In this document: in pieces, positions 1-5,933 of the stretch
How positions within the stretch are numbered: position 1 is the first letter of the stretch
Layout: the number at the start of each line of letters is the position of its first letter
Source: CAVUUN01 sp964421755
GTDB taxonomy: Bacteria > Acidobacteriota > UBA6911 > RPQK01
NCBI GenBank assembly: GCA_964421755.1
Contig: CAYQYP010000347.1
Location: 1-15,791 of the forward strand
Length of the DNA stretch: 15,791 nucleotides
Direction: 5' to 3'
The notes under the pieces: model-generated
Seen by the model: only the letters and a program-made list of their open reading frames with translations
What the model was told of the DNA's origin: nothing
Database searches by the model: none
Translations under genes and position numbers: made by a program

Positions 1-757
1 TGACGGTCACGAGCGCCAGGACAAACCCGAGAAGTGCGAAAGCGAAACCCAGAAACACAGCGGCCTGAAGGGGTCGTTTACTGAAGGCAACCACGCCGCG
101 TGCTGCGAATTCCAGGAGTTTCCCAAGCGAGTACTTGCTCCGGCCTCCGCCTCGCGGCCTGCTCGTGAAGTGAACGACCGCGGTCGGAAAACCAATCCAG
201 GCAAAGAGGCCGCGCAGGAACTGATTTCGCTCTCGGATCTCGGACTGGAAAAGCTCCGCGACCCTGCGGGAAATCAGCCGGAAGTCGGCTGCACTTGCCA
301 CCATTTTGACCTCCGAAACCTGGTTGATCATCCGGTAGAAAAGGCGCGATGTGACCCGCTTGAAGAACCCTGTCGAGTCGTCGTCTTCCCGAATCGTGTT
401 GACGATGTCGTAGCCGGCCTCAAACTGCTCGAGCAGGGCCGGAATCACCGAGGGTGGATGCTGCAAGTCGCTGTCCATCATGATGATGGCGTCCGAGTCG
501 CAGTGGTCGATCCCGGCAAGAAGAGACATCTGGTGACCGAACCGGGCCGAAAGGGCCAGCACTTTCACACAGGGGTCCGTCCCTGCAATGTCCTCCAGGA
601 TTGCGAGCGTTCTGTCGGTTGAGCGATCCACGACGAAAAGGACCGTCGCGCGGTATTCCGAGCCGATCTGCCCGAGAACCGCGCGCAGTTCGGCGTAGAA
701 TTCGGCAATCACACGCTCTTCGTTGTAGACGGGGCAGACGATGGTCAGGTTTTTCAT
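1..757 (-). CDS. Family 2 glycosyltransferase, DPM1/GtrB-like (3' end beyond window)
   Basis: I translated this by hand from the ATG at 757-755; 252 residues are visible and the frame is open to the window edge, so the C-terminus is missing. The N-terminus has the GT2 signature CPVYNEE (residues 8-14), the DxD metal/nucleotide-sugar site is MDSDLQHPP (D95, D97), and GRSKYSLGKLLEFA (205-218) is the post-catalytic motif typical of DPM1/GtrB/ArnC-type enzymes. A hydrophobic segment begins near residue 231 (AAVFLGFAFALLGFVLALV), the first of the usual two C-terminal membrane helices. Such enzymes usually move a sugar from a nucleotide donor to a polyprenyl phosphate at the inner membrane. The start overlaps the stop of the preceding SDR gene as ATGA, implying translational coupling, so its donor is probably the sugar made by the operon. 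The usual DDGS motif reads VDRS (43-46). The substrate cannot be told from sequence. Confidence 0.9.
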   Translation of the reverse strand, partial: MKNLTIVCPVYNEERVIAEFYAELRAVLGQIGSEYRATVLFVVDRSTDRTLAILEDIAGTDPCVKVLALSARFGHQMSLLAGIDHCDSDAIIMMDSDLQHPPSVIPALLEQFEAGYDIVNTIREDDDSTGFFKRVTSRLFYRMINQVSEVKMVASAADFRLISRRVAELFQSEIRERNQFLRGLFAWIGFPTAVVHFTSRPRGGGRSKYSLGKLLEFAARGVVAFSKRPLQAAVFLGFAFALLGFVLALVTV

Positions 758-1668
758 GGCAGCCCCAACTCGGATTTCATGATCTTCGAGAGCGATTCCT
801 GTGCGTCAAAAACAGGAGCCCAGCCGAGGAGTCCGCGTAGTTTCGCGTTGGAAGCGTAGAAGCTTGGGAGATCGTGGCTTTTCCGGCGCTCGTCCCGTGT
901 ACGCACCTGTATTTCGCATCCTGAGCTCAGGATGGCCAGCCTGAGCAGGTCGCGGATGGGTGTGGCAGCGCCCGAAGATACGTTGACGATCTGGCCAAAA
1001 GCCGCCGGCTGGTTGACGAGTTGCCAATAGCAGCGCACGGCGTCCCGCACGTCGACGAAATCGCGGGCGCTGTCCAGGTTTCCCAGTTCCAGGATCGGGT
1101 CCTGCTCGCCTCTGACGATGCGGGCGATCTGGCGGATAACCGTGCCCAGAAAGAGTGTCTCTGGAATGCCAGGGCCGATGAGGTTGGCGCTGCGAACCGC
1201 CACGACCCGCTGCCCGCGCCTTGCGGCCAACATGGCGAGCCGGGTCTGTGCGAATTTGCTGATTCCGTACTCGGTGACCGGTCGACACGCCTGATCCTCG
1301 GAAACCGGCAATTCCTCTGGCTTGACGTCGCCATACTCCGCACAGCTCCCGGCAAAAAGGATCGGGACGGATTCCAGCCCGGTTCGGCGAGCAGCGCTGA
1401 TCAGCGCCTGGGCGAATCCGACATTGACTTCGAAAACCTCCCAAGGGGTTGGCGAGGCAACGGTCCCGGCGAAGTGGAAAATGTAATCGGGCTGAATCTG
1501 TTCCAGTGCGGTGGCTATTCCCTGCTCGTCGCGGACGCCGTCGATCTGCAAGCATGGGTCGCGTTCGGTTCGCGCCGAGAGGCCAAAGACCTGGACGCCT
1601 TCTGATTCGAGCAACTGTCGAAGGTGCAGCCAGCAGAAGCCGCCTGCGCCGGTCACCAGGGCCTTCAT
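754..1668 (-). CDS. NAD(P)-dependent SDR, GDP-6-deoxymannose reductase-like (RMD type)
   Basis: A 304-aa extended short-chain dehydrogenase/reductase. The N-terminal dinucleotide motif is TGAGGFCW (6-13), the active-site serine region is AGSCAEYG (106-113), and the catalytic YxxxK is YGISK (134-138). The overall pattern (HFAGTVASP, VRSANLIGPG, SARDFVDVRDAVRCYWQL) resembles GDP-4-keto-6-deoxymannose reductases and related 4-ketoreductases. It sits third in the operon, after a dehydratase and a nucleotidyltransferase, where a 4-keto-sugar reductase is expected. It overlaps both neighbours by 4 nt (ATGA), so expression is probably coupled. The oddity is that the third glycine of GxxGxxG, normally in the pyrophosphate-binding loop, is Trp13. 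Exact substrate (GDP-, UDP- or dTDP-sugar) and stereochemistry are not deducible; an epimerase role is possible. Confidence 0.85.
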   Translation of the reverse strand: MKALVTGAGGFCWLHLRQLLESEGVQVFGLSARTERDPCLQIDGVRDEQGIATALEQIQPDYIFHFAGTVASPTPWEVFEVNVGFAQALISAARRTGLESVPILFAGSCAEYGDVKPEELPVSEDQACRPVTEYGISKFAQTRLAMLAARRGQRVVAVRSANLIGPGIPETLFLGTVIRQIARIVRGEQDPILELGNLDSARDFVDVRDAVRCYWQLVNQPAAFGQIVNVSSGAATPIRDLLRLAILSSGCEIQVRTRDERRKSHDLPSFYASNAKLRGLLGWAPVFDAQESLSKIMKSELGLP

Positions 1669-2384
1669 GGCTTCTCCGGGAGGAACTGCCCGGGCGACTC
1701 ATCGAAAACGACGTTCGCCTGCTGGTAGTCGTCCACCCGCCCGATATCGAGCCAGACGCATGGCTCGGAGTAGCAGTAGACCCGCTTGCCGGCGGCCTTC
1801 AGACGCAACATGAGATCGGGGATGTCGAGTGGCTGGCCGGTCTCAATGACCTGCGACACCGAGGCTTTTTGGAGAACGTTGACTCCCATGCTGACGGTGA
1901 ACCTGTAGGTTGGCTTTTCGATATAGTTCTTCAGTTGCTTGTCGTCCCCTGCCTCGATAACGCCGAAATCGATCTTGACCTCCCGCTGATAGAGCCCGAT
2001 GGTAGCAGCTCCCCCGTGGCTTTTGTGAAAATCGATCATCTTGCGGTAATTGAGGGTCGTCAAGAGATCACCGTTCATCACGAGGAAATCGTCGGCTAGC
2101 TGGTCGAGCACGAGTCCAATCGGTCCTGCCGTACCAAGCGGCCGGTCTTCGAACGAGTACTGGATTCGGACGCCAAACCGCGCACCGTCCTGAAAGTAAG
2201 CCTGGATAAGGTGACTCAGGTGCCCGACTGCGAGGATTACTTCCGTTACGCCGGCGTGTGCAAGCTGCCGGACGATCACTTCGAGGATCGGGTAATTGGA
2301 TACAGGCATCAGGGGCTTCGGCAGGACGGTCGTGTAAGGCTGCAGCCTGGTTCCTTTTCCGCCTGCGAGAATCAAAGCCTGCAT
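1665..2384 (-). CDS. Sugar-1-phosphate nucleotidyltransferase
   Basis: A 239-aa protein starting MQALILAGGKGTRLQP. I chose the ATG at 2384-2382 rather than the upstream in-frame ATG at 2441, because the family begins just before LILAGG and AGG lies a few bases upstream (TGAGGTCACC-ATG). Motifs: the nucleotide-binding loop LAGGKGTRL (6-14) with PKPLMPV (22-28), LVMNGDLLT (101-109) with metal-binding D106, EKPT (156-159), and a second acidic motif WLDIGRVDDY (211-220). It is short, an RmlA/GDP-mannose-pyrophosphorylase-like catalytic domain with no left-handed beta-helix, as in transferases of deoxysugar, heptose and legionaminate clusters. It activates a sugar-1-phosphate with an NTP and releases pyrophosphate. 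It follows the dehydratase by 7 nt and overlaps the reductase by 4 nt. The base (G, U or dT) and sugar are unknown. Confidence 0.9.
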   Translation of the reverse strand: MQALILAGGKGTRLQPYTTVLPKPLMPVSNYPILEVIVRQLAHAGVTEVILAVGHLSHLIQAYFQDGARFGVRIQYSFEDRPLGTAGPIGLVLDQLADDFLVMNGDLLTTLNYRKMIDFHKSHGGAATIGLYQREVKIDFGVIEAGDDKQLKNYIEKPTYRFTVSMGVNVLQKASVSQVIETGQPLDIPDLMLRLKAAGKRVYCYSEPCVWLDIGRVDDYQQANVVFDESPGQFLPEKP

Positions 2385-2391
2385 GGTGACC

Positions 2392-3381
2392 TCACACTGC
2401 GTACCGGCCGGTTTTGAACAGGGACACGTTTCGCGAGACAAAATCGATGGTTTGTACGAGGCCGTCGCGCAGAGAGTACTGCGGAGTCCACCCCGCCAAC
2501 TCCTTGGCCTTCGTATTGTCGCAAATCAGCCGGAACACCTCGCTTTGAGCCGGACGTACCCGTTCACCCACGGAAACGACCGGCTTGGTGCAGCCCATTG
2601 TACTCAATATCTCCGCTGCCAGATCGCCGACGCTGATCCCCTGGCCGGTCCCAAGATTGACCGTCTCGCCCACGGTTCGTGCCGATTCCGCGATTGCCAT
2701 GAACCCTCGGGCGGTATCCTTGACAAAGACGAGGTCTCGGACAGGATCCAGAGCGCCGAGGCGGATCTCGGTTTCAGAAACGGCCTGGCTGATGATGTTT
2801 GGGATTACCGCGCGCGCCGATTGCCTGGGCCCGAAGGTATTAAAGGGCCGGACGGTAGCAACAGGCAAGCCGAATGACCTGTGGTAGCTCTCGGCCAACT
2901 TGTCGGCCCCGATTTTCGAAGCGGAGTACGGAGACTGTCCCTGCAAGGGGTGCTTCTCGTCGATCGGTACGTAAAGTGCGGTTCCGTAAACTTCAGAGGT
3001 CGAGGTGTGTATGACCCTTGCAATCTCCCAGTTCCGAGCCGCCTCCAGAACGTTGAGGGTCCCCTCGACATTGGTTCGGACGTAGCTGCGCGGAGCCAGG
3101 TAGGAATATGGAATTCCGATCAGCGCCGCAAGGTGGAATATGACGTCCTGCCCCTTCACCTGGCGGCTGACGAAATCCCCGTCCTCGACGTTTCCGAAAA
3201 CCACGTGAAGCGAGCGTCGGACCTCGCCCGGTATGAATTCGATGTTGCCGAAGTCGCCGCGGGCGTTGTATCGGACCAGGGCAGTCACTTCGGCGCCAGC
3301 CTCGACCAGCGCTTCACTCAAGTGACTGCCGACGAACCCGCCTGCACCTGTGACCAGAACTCGTTTGCCGTTCCAAATCAT
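2392..3381 (-). CDS. NAD-dependent sugar 4,6-dehydratase, LegB-like
   Basis: A 329-aa extended SDR with an intact Rossmann motif TGAGGFVGSHL (11-21), active-site TSTSEVYG (126-133) and YSASK (152-156). The stretches IPYSYLAPRSYV, VPIDEKHPLQGQSPYSASKI and RPFNTFGPRQSARAVIP match my memory of the LegB family, which converts UDP-GlcNAc-type sugars to 4-keto-6-deoxy products; related GDP-mannose and dTDP-glucose dehydratases share the chemistry. It is the first gene of the operon and starts at the ATG at 3381-3379, with AGGA about 6 nt upstream. The 4-keto sugar it makes would feed the reductase encoded two genes on. The family assignment to 4,6-dehydratase is firm; the LegB subtype is by recalled sequence resemblance only, and no other legionaminate synthesis genes are present here. 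Confidence 0.85.
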   Translation of the reverse strand: MIWNGKRVLVTGAGGFVGSHLSEALVEAGAEVTALVRYNARGDFGNIEFIPGEVRRSLHVVFGNVEDGDFVSRQVKGQDVIFHLAALIGIPYSYLAPRSYVRTNVEGTLNVLEAARNWEIARVIHTSTSEVYGTALYVPIDEKHPLQGQSPYSASKIGADKLAESYHRSFGLPVATVRPFNTFGPRQSARAVIPNIISQAVSETEIRLGALDPVRDLVFVKDTARGFMAIAESARTVGETVNLGTGQGISVGDLAAEILSTMGCTKPVVSVGERVRPAQSEVFRLICDNTKAKELAGWTPQYSLRDGLVQTIDFVSRNVSLFKTGRYAV

Positions 3382-3462
3382 CGCTTTTCCTGGACTTCTC
3401 GGGTGAGATTGGGACTACGGCCCATACCAGGGCTGCAGACCCAGAACTACTTGACCTGGCAA

Positions 3463-3491
3463 AGAATACCCGGTAATTGAACCCGGCGCAA
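3463..3491 (-). promoter_or_regulatory. Candidate sigma-70-like promoter of the glycan operon
   Basis: On the minus strand TTGCGC (3491-3486) is followed after 17 nt by TATTCT (3468-3463), giving a predicted start near 3456 and a leader of about 75 nt. The match is only partial (3/6 and 4/6 to consensus), so this is a guess based on spacing and on being the best pair close to the operon. Confidence 0.3.
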
Positions 3492-3519
3492 CCTCAGGGG
3501 GGCTACGAACACCTCAGGG
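3491..3519. repeat. Direct repeat ACCTCAGGG, 20-nt period
   Basis: ACCTCAGGG occurs at 3491-3499 and 3511-3519, exactly 20 nt apart (two helical turns), next to the candidate -35 of the glycan operon. The core CCTCAGG recurs at 3626-3632. The arrangement would suit a dimeric regulator, but no regulator gene is nearby. Confidence 0.4.
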
Positions 3520-3679
3520 AGCTCGCGCGGACAGGAAACAGGACCGGGGGACCCGGACGCGAAAGGCGTTTCAGGTGAGTCTTGGGTCAATCTCGAGGAC
3601 ATAATCCTTGAGTACCCCATCACGTCCTCAGGCTCACGCGTTGGCACAGGGAAATACCTTTTGGTCCCGGATTGGTAAT

Positions 3680-3695
3680 GGGTCAGTTTGAAATT
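3680..3695 (+). repeat. Left inverted repeat of the AT-rich island
   Basis: GGGTCAGTTTGAAATT lies where the composition shifts to lower GC. It matches the reverse complement of 4658-4673 at 14 of 16 positions, so the pair encloses the two small genes and the transposase remnant. Confidence 0.5.
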
Positions 3696-3799
3696 GAAAC
3701 CGCGGTATACATAATGCCTTAATATCTCTTGGGGGTTGGTGATCGTTGAACTGGTTTTGATATTGTTGCTAGACTGAAACCACCAGCACCGTTTATAAT
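3688..3799 (+). promoter_or_regulatory. Stacked promoter candidates for the 84-aa/DUF2335 pair
   Basis: Three candidates face the 3812 gene: TTGAAA (3688-3693) with CATAAT (3710-3715, 16-nt spacer); TTGAAC (3746-3751) with TAGACT (3770-3775, 18-nt spacer); and a perfect TATAAT at 3794-3799 with no good -35, ending 12 nt before the ATG. The last would give a leader of about 5 nt. The first -35 lies inside the left inverted repeat, so the repeat may carry part of a promoter into the island. Confidence 0.4.
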
Positions 3800-3811
3800 C
3801 CGAGGCCAGCT

Positions 3812-4066
3812 ATGGGATCTGATCTTCTTTTTGCCAGACCGTCGTTGATTTCCGGGATCGCCCGGACTTTCGACCTGTTTGGCGTTTTTGATTTCTACAA
3901 CATTAGCCCATCTGGCGACATTGCTGACGCTCGCGCTCTATACTCAGACTGGAGTGCGGTTGGTGACGACCTGAGAAAGGCCATGAAAAGCACCGACTGT
4001 TCCGCCGGAAGGCAGTTGAGTCTTTTTGAAGATGGCCAAAAGGCACAACCGGAACACAGCCGTTAG
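3812..4066 (+). CDS. Small conserved protein paired with DUF2335, ends with QLSLF motif
   Basis: An 84-aa soluble protein with an N-terminal block DLLFARPSLISGIARTFDLFG and a second block ALYSDWSAVGDDLRKAM (42-58). From memory this arrangement (LFARPSF...G.AR..D..G....YN...SDW..VG.DL) is typical of small hypothetical proteins encoded directly upstream of DUF2335 genes; no biochemical function is known to me. Near its C-terminus the sequence QLSLF (68-72) fits the consensus QL[SD]LF used by proteins that bind the DNA sliding clamp. The gene lies in a lower-GC island, and its last 35 nt overlap the DUF2335 gene, so the two are very likely co-translated. The start is ATG at 3812, with a TATAAT box just upstream and only a weak GAGG as a possible ribosome site. 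Function unassigned. Confidence 0.75.
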   Translation: MGSDLLFARPSLISGIARTFDLFGVFDFYNISPSGDIADARALYSDWSAVGDDLRKAMKSTDCSAGRQLSLFEDGQKAQPEHSR

Positions 4067-4448
4067 TCAACAGAACACATCCGTCTCAACTCGTCAGTTC
4101 GTGCAATTTCAAGGGCCTCTTCCTCCGCCCAGTATGCTCGAAGGTTACAACCGAGCCTTTCCGGGGTGTGCTGAGCGCATTGTTATAGCCATGGAGCAGC
4201 AGTCCGCTCACAGGCAGCAGCTTGAGAATCGGGTAGTGGATTCGAACTGTAAAAGTCAGCGCCGGGGCCAGATGTTCGCGTTTGTTCTCGCTCTCATAAT
4301 CCTCCTTGGCGGGTTTTCCCTGATTTATTTGGACAAAGACGCTTACGGAATAGCCTCTATCGTCACGGCAGTTGTTGGGGTGACCGGGGTCTTTGTGATC
4401 GGGAAATACGAGCAGGCCAAAGAGCGAGACCGTAAGATGCTGATGTAA
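4032..4448 (+). CDS. DUF2335 family two-TM membrane protein
   Basis: 138 aa from the ATG at 4032 (an in-frame TTG at 4026 is an alternative start). The motif QGPLPPPSMLEGYNRAFPG (27-45) followed by ERIVIAMEQQSAHRQQLEN (48-66) is the hallmark I know from DUF2335 proteins: a Pro-rich stretch, then a helical segment with QxxHRxxxE. Two hydrophobic helices follow (about 81-100 and 105-124) with a short charged loop (DKDAYG), then a basic/acidic tail. The topology is a soluble N-terminal domain on a hairpin membrane anchor. The molecular role is unknown; small two-TM proteins in variable regions are sometimes membrane effectors of defence or addiction systems, but that is only analogy. It overlaps the 84-aa gene by 35 nt, and its stop abuts a decayed transposase end read from the other strand. 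Confidence 0.8.
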   Translation: MAKRHNRNTAVSQQNTSVSTRQFVQFQGPLPPPSMLEGYNRAFPGCAERIVIAMEQQSAHRQQLENRVVDSNCKSQRRGQMFAFVLALIILLGGFSLIYLDKDAYGIASIVTAVVGVTGVFVIGKYEQAKERDRKMLM

Positions 4449-4589
4449 TTAGAGCAGGCTGACGATTTCCTCCAACAGCCGCAGGCGAGGGTTTTCAACC
4501 TTCTTACTGAATCCATTCGTCAGCCGTGTAATCGCGCATCCCCTCCGCATGGCAGGTTCTGGCGTGCCACAAAGCCGGTCGAGATGCGC
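4449..4589 (-). pseudogene. Transposase C-terminal remnant
   Basis: The minus strand between the stop at 4449-4451 and an in-frame stop inside the GGGGTCAG at 4592 encodes about 46 residues containing TPEPAMRRG followed by ITRLTNGFSKKVEN. The RLTNGFSKK(V/L/I)EN block is a sequence I recall from the C-terminal part of IS1-like/DDE transposases, where it normally continues into a conserved HYNFxRxHxTL region; here it diverges into LRLLEEIVSLL and stops. There is no start, no catalytic residues and no upstream coding. I read it as a decayed insertion-sequence end next to the DUF2335 gene. The identification rests on one short motif. Confidence 0.4.
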
Positions 4590-4591
4590 TC

Positions 4592-4674
4592 GGGGTCAGA
4601 TTCGCCCGATCATGCTCACCTAGCTGCCATAGCGTGTCGTGCGGCGAACGAGCCGAGAAATTCAGACTGACCCC
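4592..4674. repeat. 83-nt element bounded by GGGGTCAG inverted repeats
   Basis: GGGGTCAG (4592-4599) and CTGACCCC (4667-4674) face each other around 67 nt with no coding potential. The right end also pairs with the copy at 3680. GGGGTCAG appears again at 8081-8088. Short elements with such ends may be relics of REP-like or insertion-sequence termini (inference). Confidence 0.4.
4658..4673 (-). repeat. Right inverted repeat of the AT-rich island
   Basis: The reverse complement reads GGGTCAGTCTGAATTT, matching 3680-3695 at 14 of 16 positions. It ends just before composition returns to GC-rich and before the MFS gene promoter. Confidence 0.5.
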
Positions 4675-4711
4675 TACCCGAAAGTCGTCCTTTTCGCTCG
4701 TCGCCCGCTGC

Positions 4712-4717
4712 TATAAT
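4712..4717 (+). promoter_or_regulatory. -10 box upstream of MFS gene
   Basis: A perfect TATAAT lies 20 nt before the ATG of the transporter gene, predicting a leader of about 13 nt. No clear -35 is seen at normal spacing and no Shine-Dalgarno precedes the ATG. Confidence 0.4.
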
Positions 4718-4737
4718 GAACGATTCCCGGTTCATTC

Positions 4738-5892
4738 ATGCAAGCGACCAGTGCGAGCGGGCCACGGGCCGATCTGTGGCGTTACCTACTCATCAGCAGC
4801 CTGATTAACCTGGCCGCCTGGATCCTCGTCCTGCTGCCGAACTACCTGCAGAATCACGGCTGGACGGCCCGGAATATCGGGCTGGCGATGGGCTCGTATT
4901 TTGCGGTCAACCTGGTTTCACAGATTTGGGCGGGGCACCTCGCCGATCGGGTCGGGAACATCGCCACGGCAATGATCGGCGCCGGAATTGCCGCAATCGG
5001 GGCCGCTTTTTATGTCGCTTGTGCCTGGTCTCCGGGGCTTGTTTTTCCGGCCCGCATGTTGCACGGAGCAGGCGCAGGATTGATCTCCTCCGGCGCCCTG
5101 ATCGAGCTGACAAAGAGTGTTCCAGTCGAGCTAAAAGGGCGCGTCATGGGGTATTTCGGTTTGCCCGGATTCGTCATGATTGGTCTCGGCCCTGTGATTT
5201 GCGAGTGGCTGGTGTACAGCTGGGGCTTCGCCGGGACTTTTCTTTTGATCCTGATTGTCTTCGTCGTCACCGGAATTTTGCTGGCCCGCCTGCCTCGGTC
5301 TTATGACCGGCCTTCGGAGCTTCGCCAGCCGTTCGTCGCCGCCGTTCGCGCGTCGTTTCCTCCTCTGGAAACGATCCTGATTTTCTCGACGCTCTTCGGC
5401 TTCTGTCACTCCTCGTGGAACAGTTTTCTGGCACCTGCGGTTCGACATCTGGGCGCGGGCGCGGTATCCAGTTTCGGGGCCGGTTACGCATGCGGCGCGG
5501 TATTCACCCGTCTCGGGTTCAGTCACCGCCTCGATACCCGGGCGCGCCGTCTGACCGGCGTTGGGATGCTCCTTCCGTTCGCGCTCTGCCTGAGCCTGAT
5601 TCCTTTCGCAGGTGCTGCCTGGCAGCTGGCCTTAATCGGGATCGGGGCGGGTATGGGGCATGGAATCTTCTACCCAAGCCTCAGCTCGATTGCGGCTGAG
5701 CGCTTTCACCCGCTTTACCCCGGGCAGGGCATGAGCCTGTATGTTTCAGCGGCTGGTTGCGGGCTTTTTGTGGGCCCGCCGATCTGGGGAATGATCGTGG
5801 ACCAGTTGGGGTACCGGCCGGTGTTCGTCTCGGCGGGGATCGTGATGGCGGTGTCCACGGTGGTGTTCATCGTGTCCGAGCGGAGGAAATGA
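4738..5892 (+). CDS. Major facilitator superfamily transporter
   Basis: 384 aa with about 12 hydrophobic helices in two halves separated by a hydrophilic loop near 184-208 (RLPRSYDRPSELRQP). The loop between helices 2 and 3 carries the MFS motif A, GHLADRVGN (66-74), and helix 4 has RMLHGAGAGLISSGA (106-120), typical of drug/sugar-type MFS members. In the second half GIGAGMGHGIFYPSLSSIAAERF (301-323) is the pseudo-symmetric repeat of that region. It would be an inner-membrane secondary transporter driven by ion gradients; the substrate is not predictable. It stands alone: a -10 box close upstream, and the convergent glucan phosphorylase gene ends 41 nt downstream. There is no Shine-Dalgarno at the ATG, so the start is chosen for its position just ahead of helix 1 (about 16-35). 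Confidence 0.9.
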   Translation: MQATSASGPRADLWRYLLISSLINLAAWILVLLPNYLQNHGWTARNIGLAMGSYFAVNLVSQIWAGHLADRVGNIATAMIGAGIAAIGAAFYVACAWSPGLVFPARMLHGAGAGLISSGALIELTKSVPVELKGRVMGYFGLPGFVMIGLGPVICEWLVYSWGFAGTFLLILIVFVVTGILLARLPRSYDRPSELRQPFVAAVRASFPPLETILIFSTLFGFCHSSWNSFLAPAVRHLGAGAVSSFGAGYACGAVFTRLGFSHRLDTRARRLTGVGMLLPFALCLSLIPFAGAAWQLALIGIGAGMGHGIFYPSLSSIAAERFHPLYPGQGMSLYVSAAGCGLFVGPPIWGMIVDQLGYRPVFVSAGIVMAVSTVVFIVSERRK

Positions 5893-5933
5893 CCGACTGG
5901 AAGAGAAATATCGCCAACCGGGCGGTAAAGGCT

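Larger units (their letters stand above)
3382..3811. other. 430-nt divergent intergenic region
   Basis: No convincing gene is seen; the only sizeable reading frame (3447-3647, minus) has low-complexity Pro/Arg-rich content and no ribosome site. The stretch holds a candidate minus-strand promoter for the glycan operon, a spaced direct repeat beside it, the left inverted repeat of the AT-rich island at 3680, and up to three plus-strand promoter candidates for the 3812 gene. Composition changes from GC-rich to AT-rich near 3660. Confidence 0.6.

Noticed and set aside
806..1702. 298-residue minus-strand frame overlapping the SDR gene
   Set aside because: It is an Arg/Pro/Ser-rich out-of-frame shadow of the SDR gene, which shows clear Rossmann and YxxxK motifs.
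1021..2099. Plus-strand frames of 194 and 216 residues across the SDR and nucleotidyltransferase genes
   Set aside because: They are antisense to well-supported genes and have no domain signature or ribosome site.
2383..3480. Plus-strand frames across the 4,6-dehydratase gene
   Set aside because: They are antisense shadows of a gene with intact family motifs.
3447..3647. 66-residue minus-strand frame in the intergenic region
   Set aside because: It has low-complexity composition, no ribosome site, overlaps promoter candidates and has no recalled family.
5893..5933. Rho-independent terminator between the convergent MFS and glgP genes
   Set aside because: The 41-nt gap has no GC-rich stem followed by a T-run on either strand.
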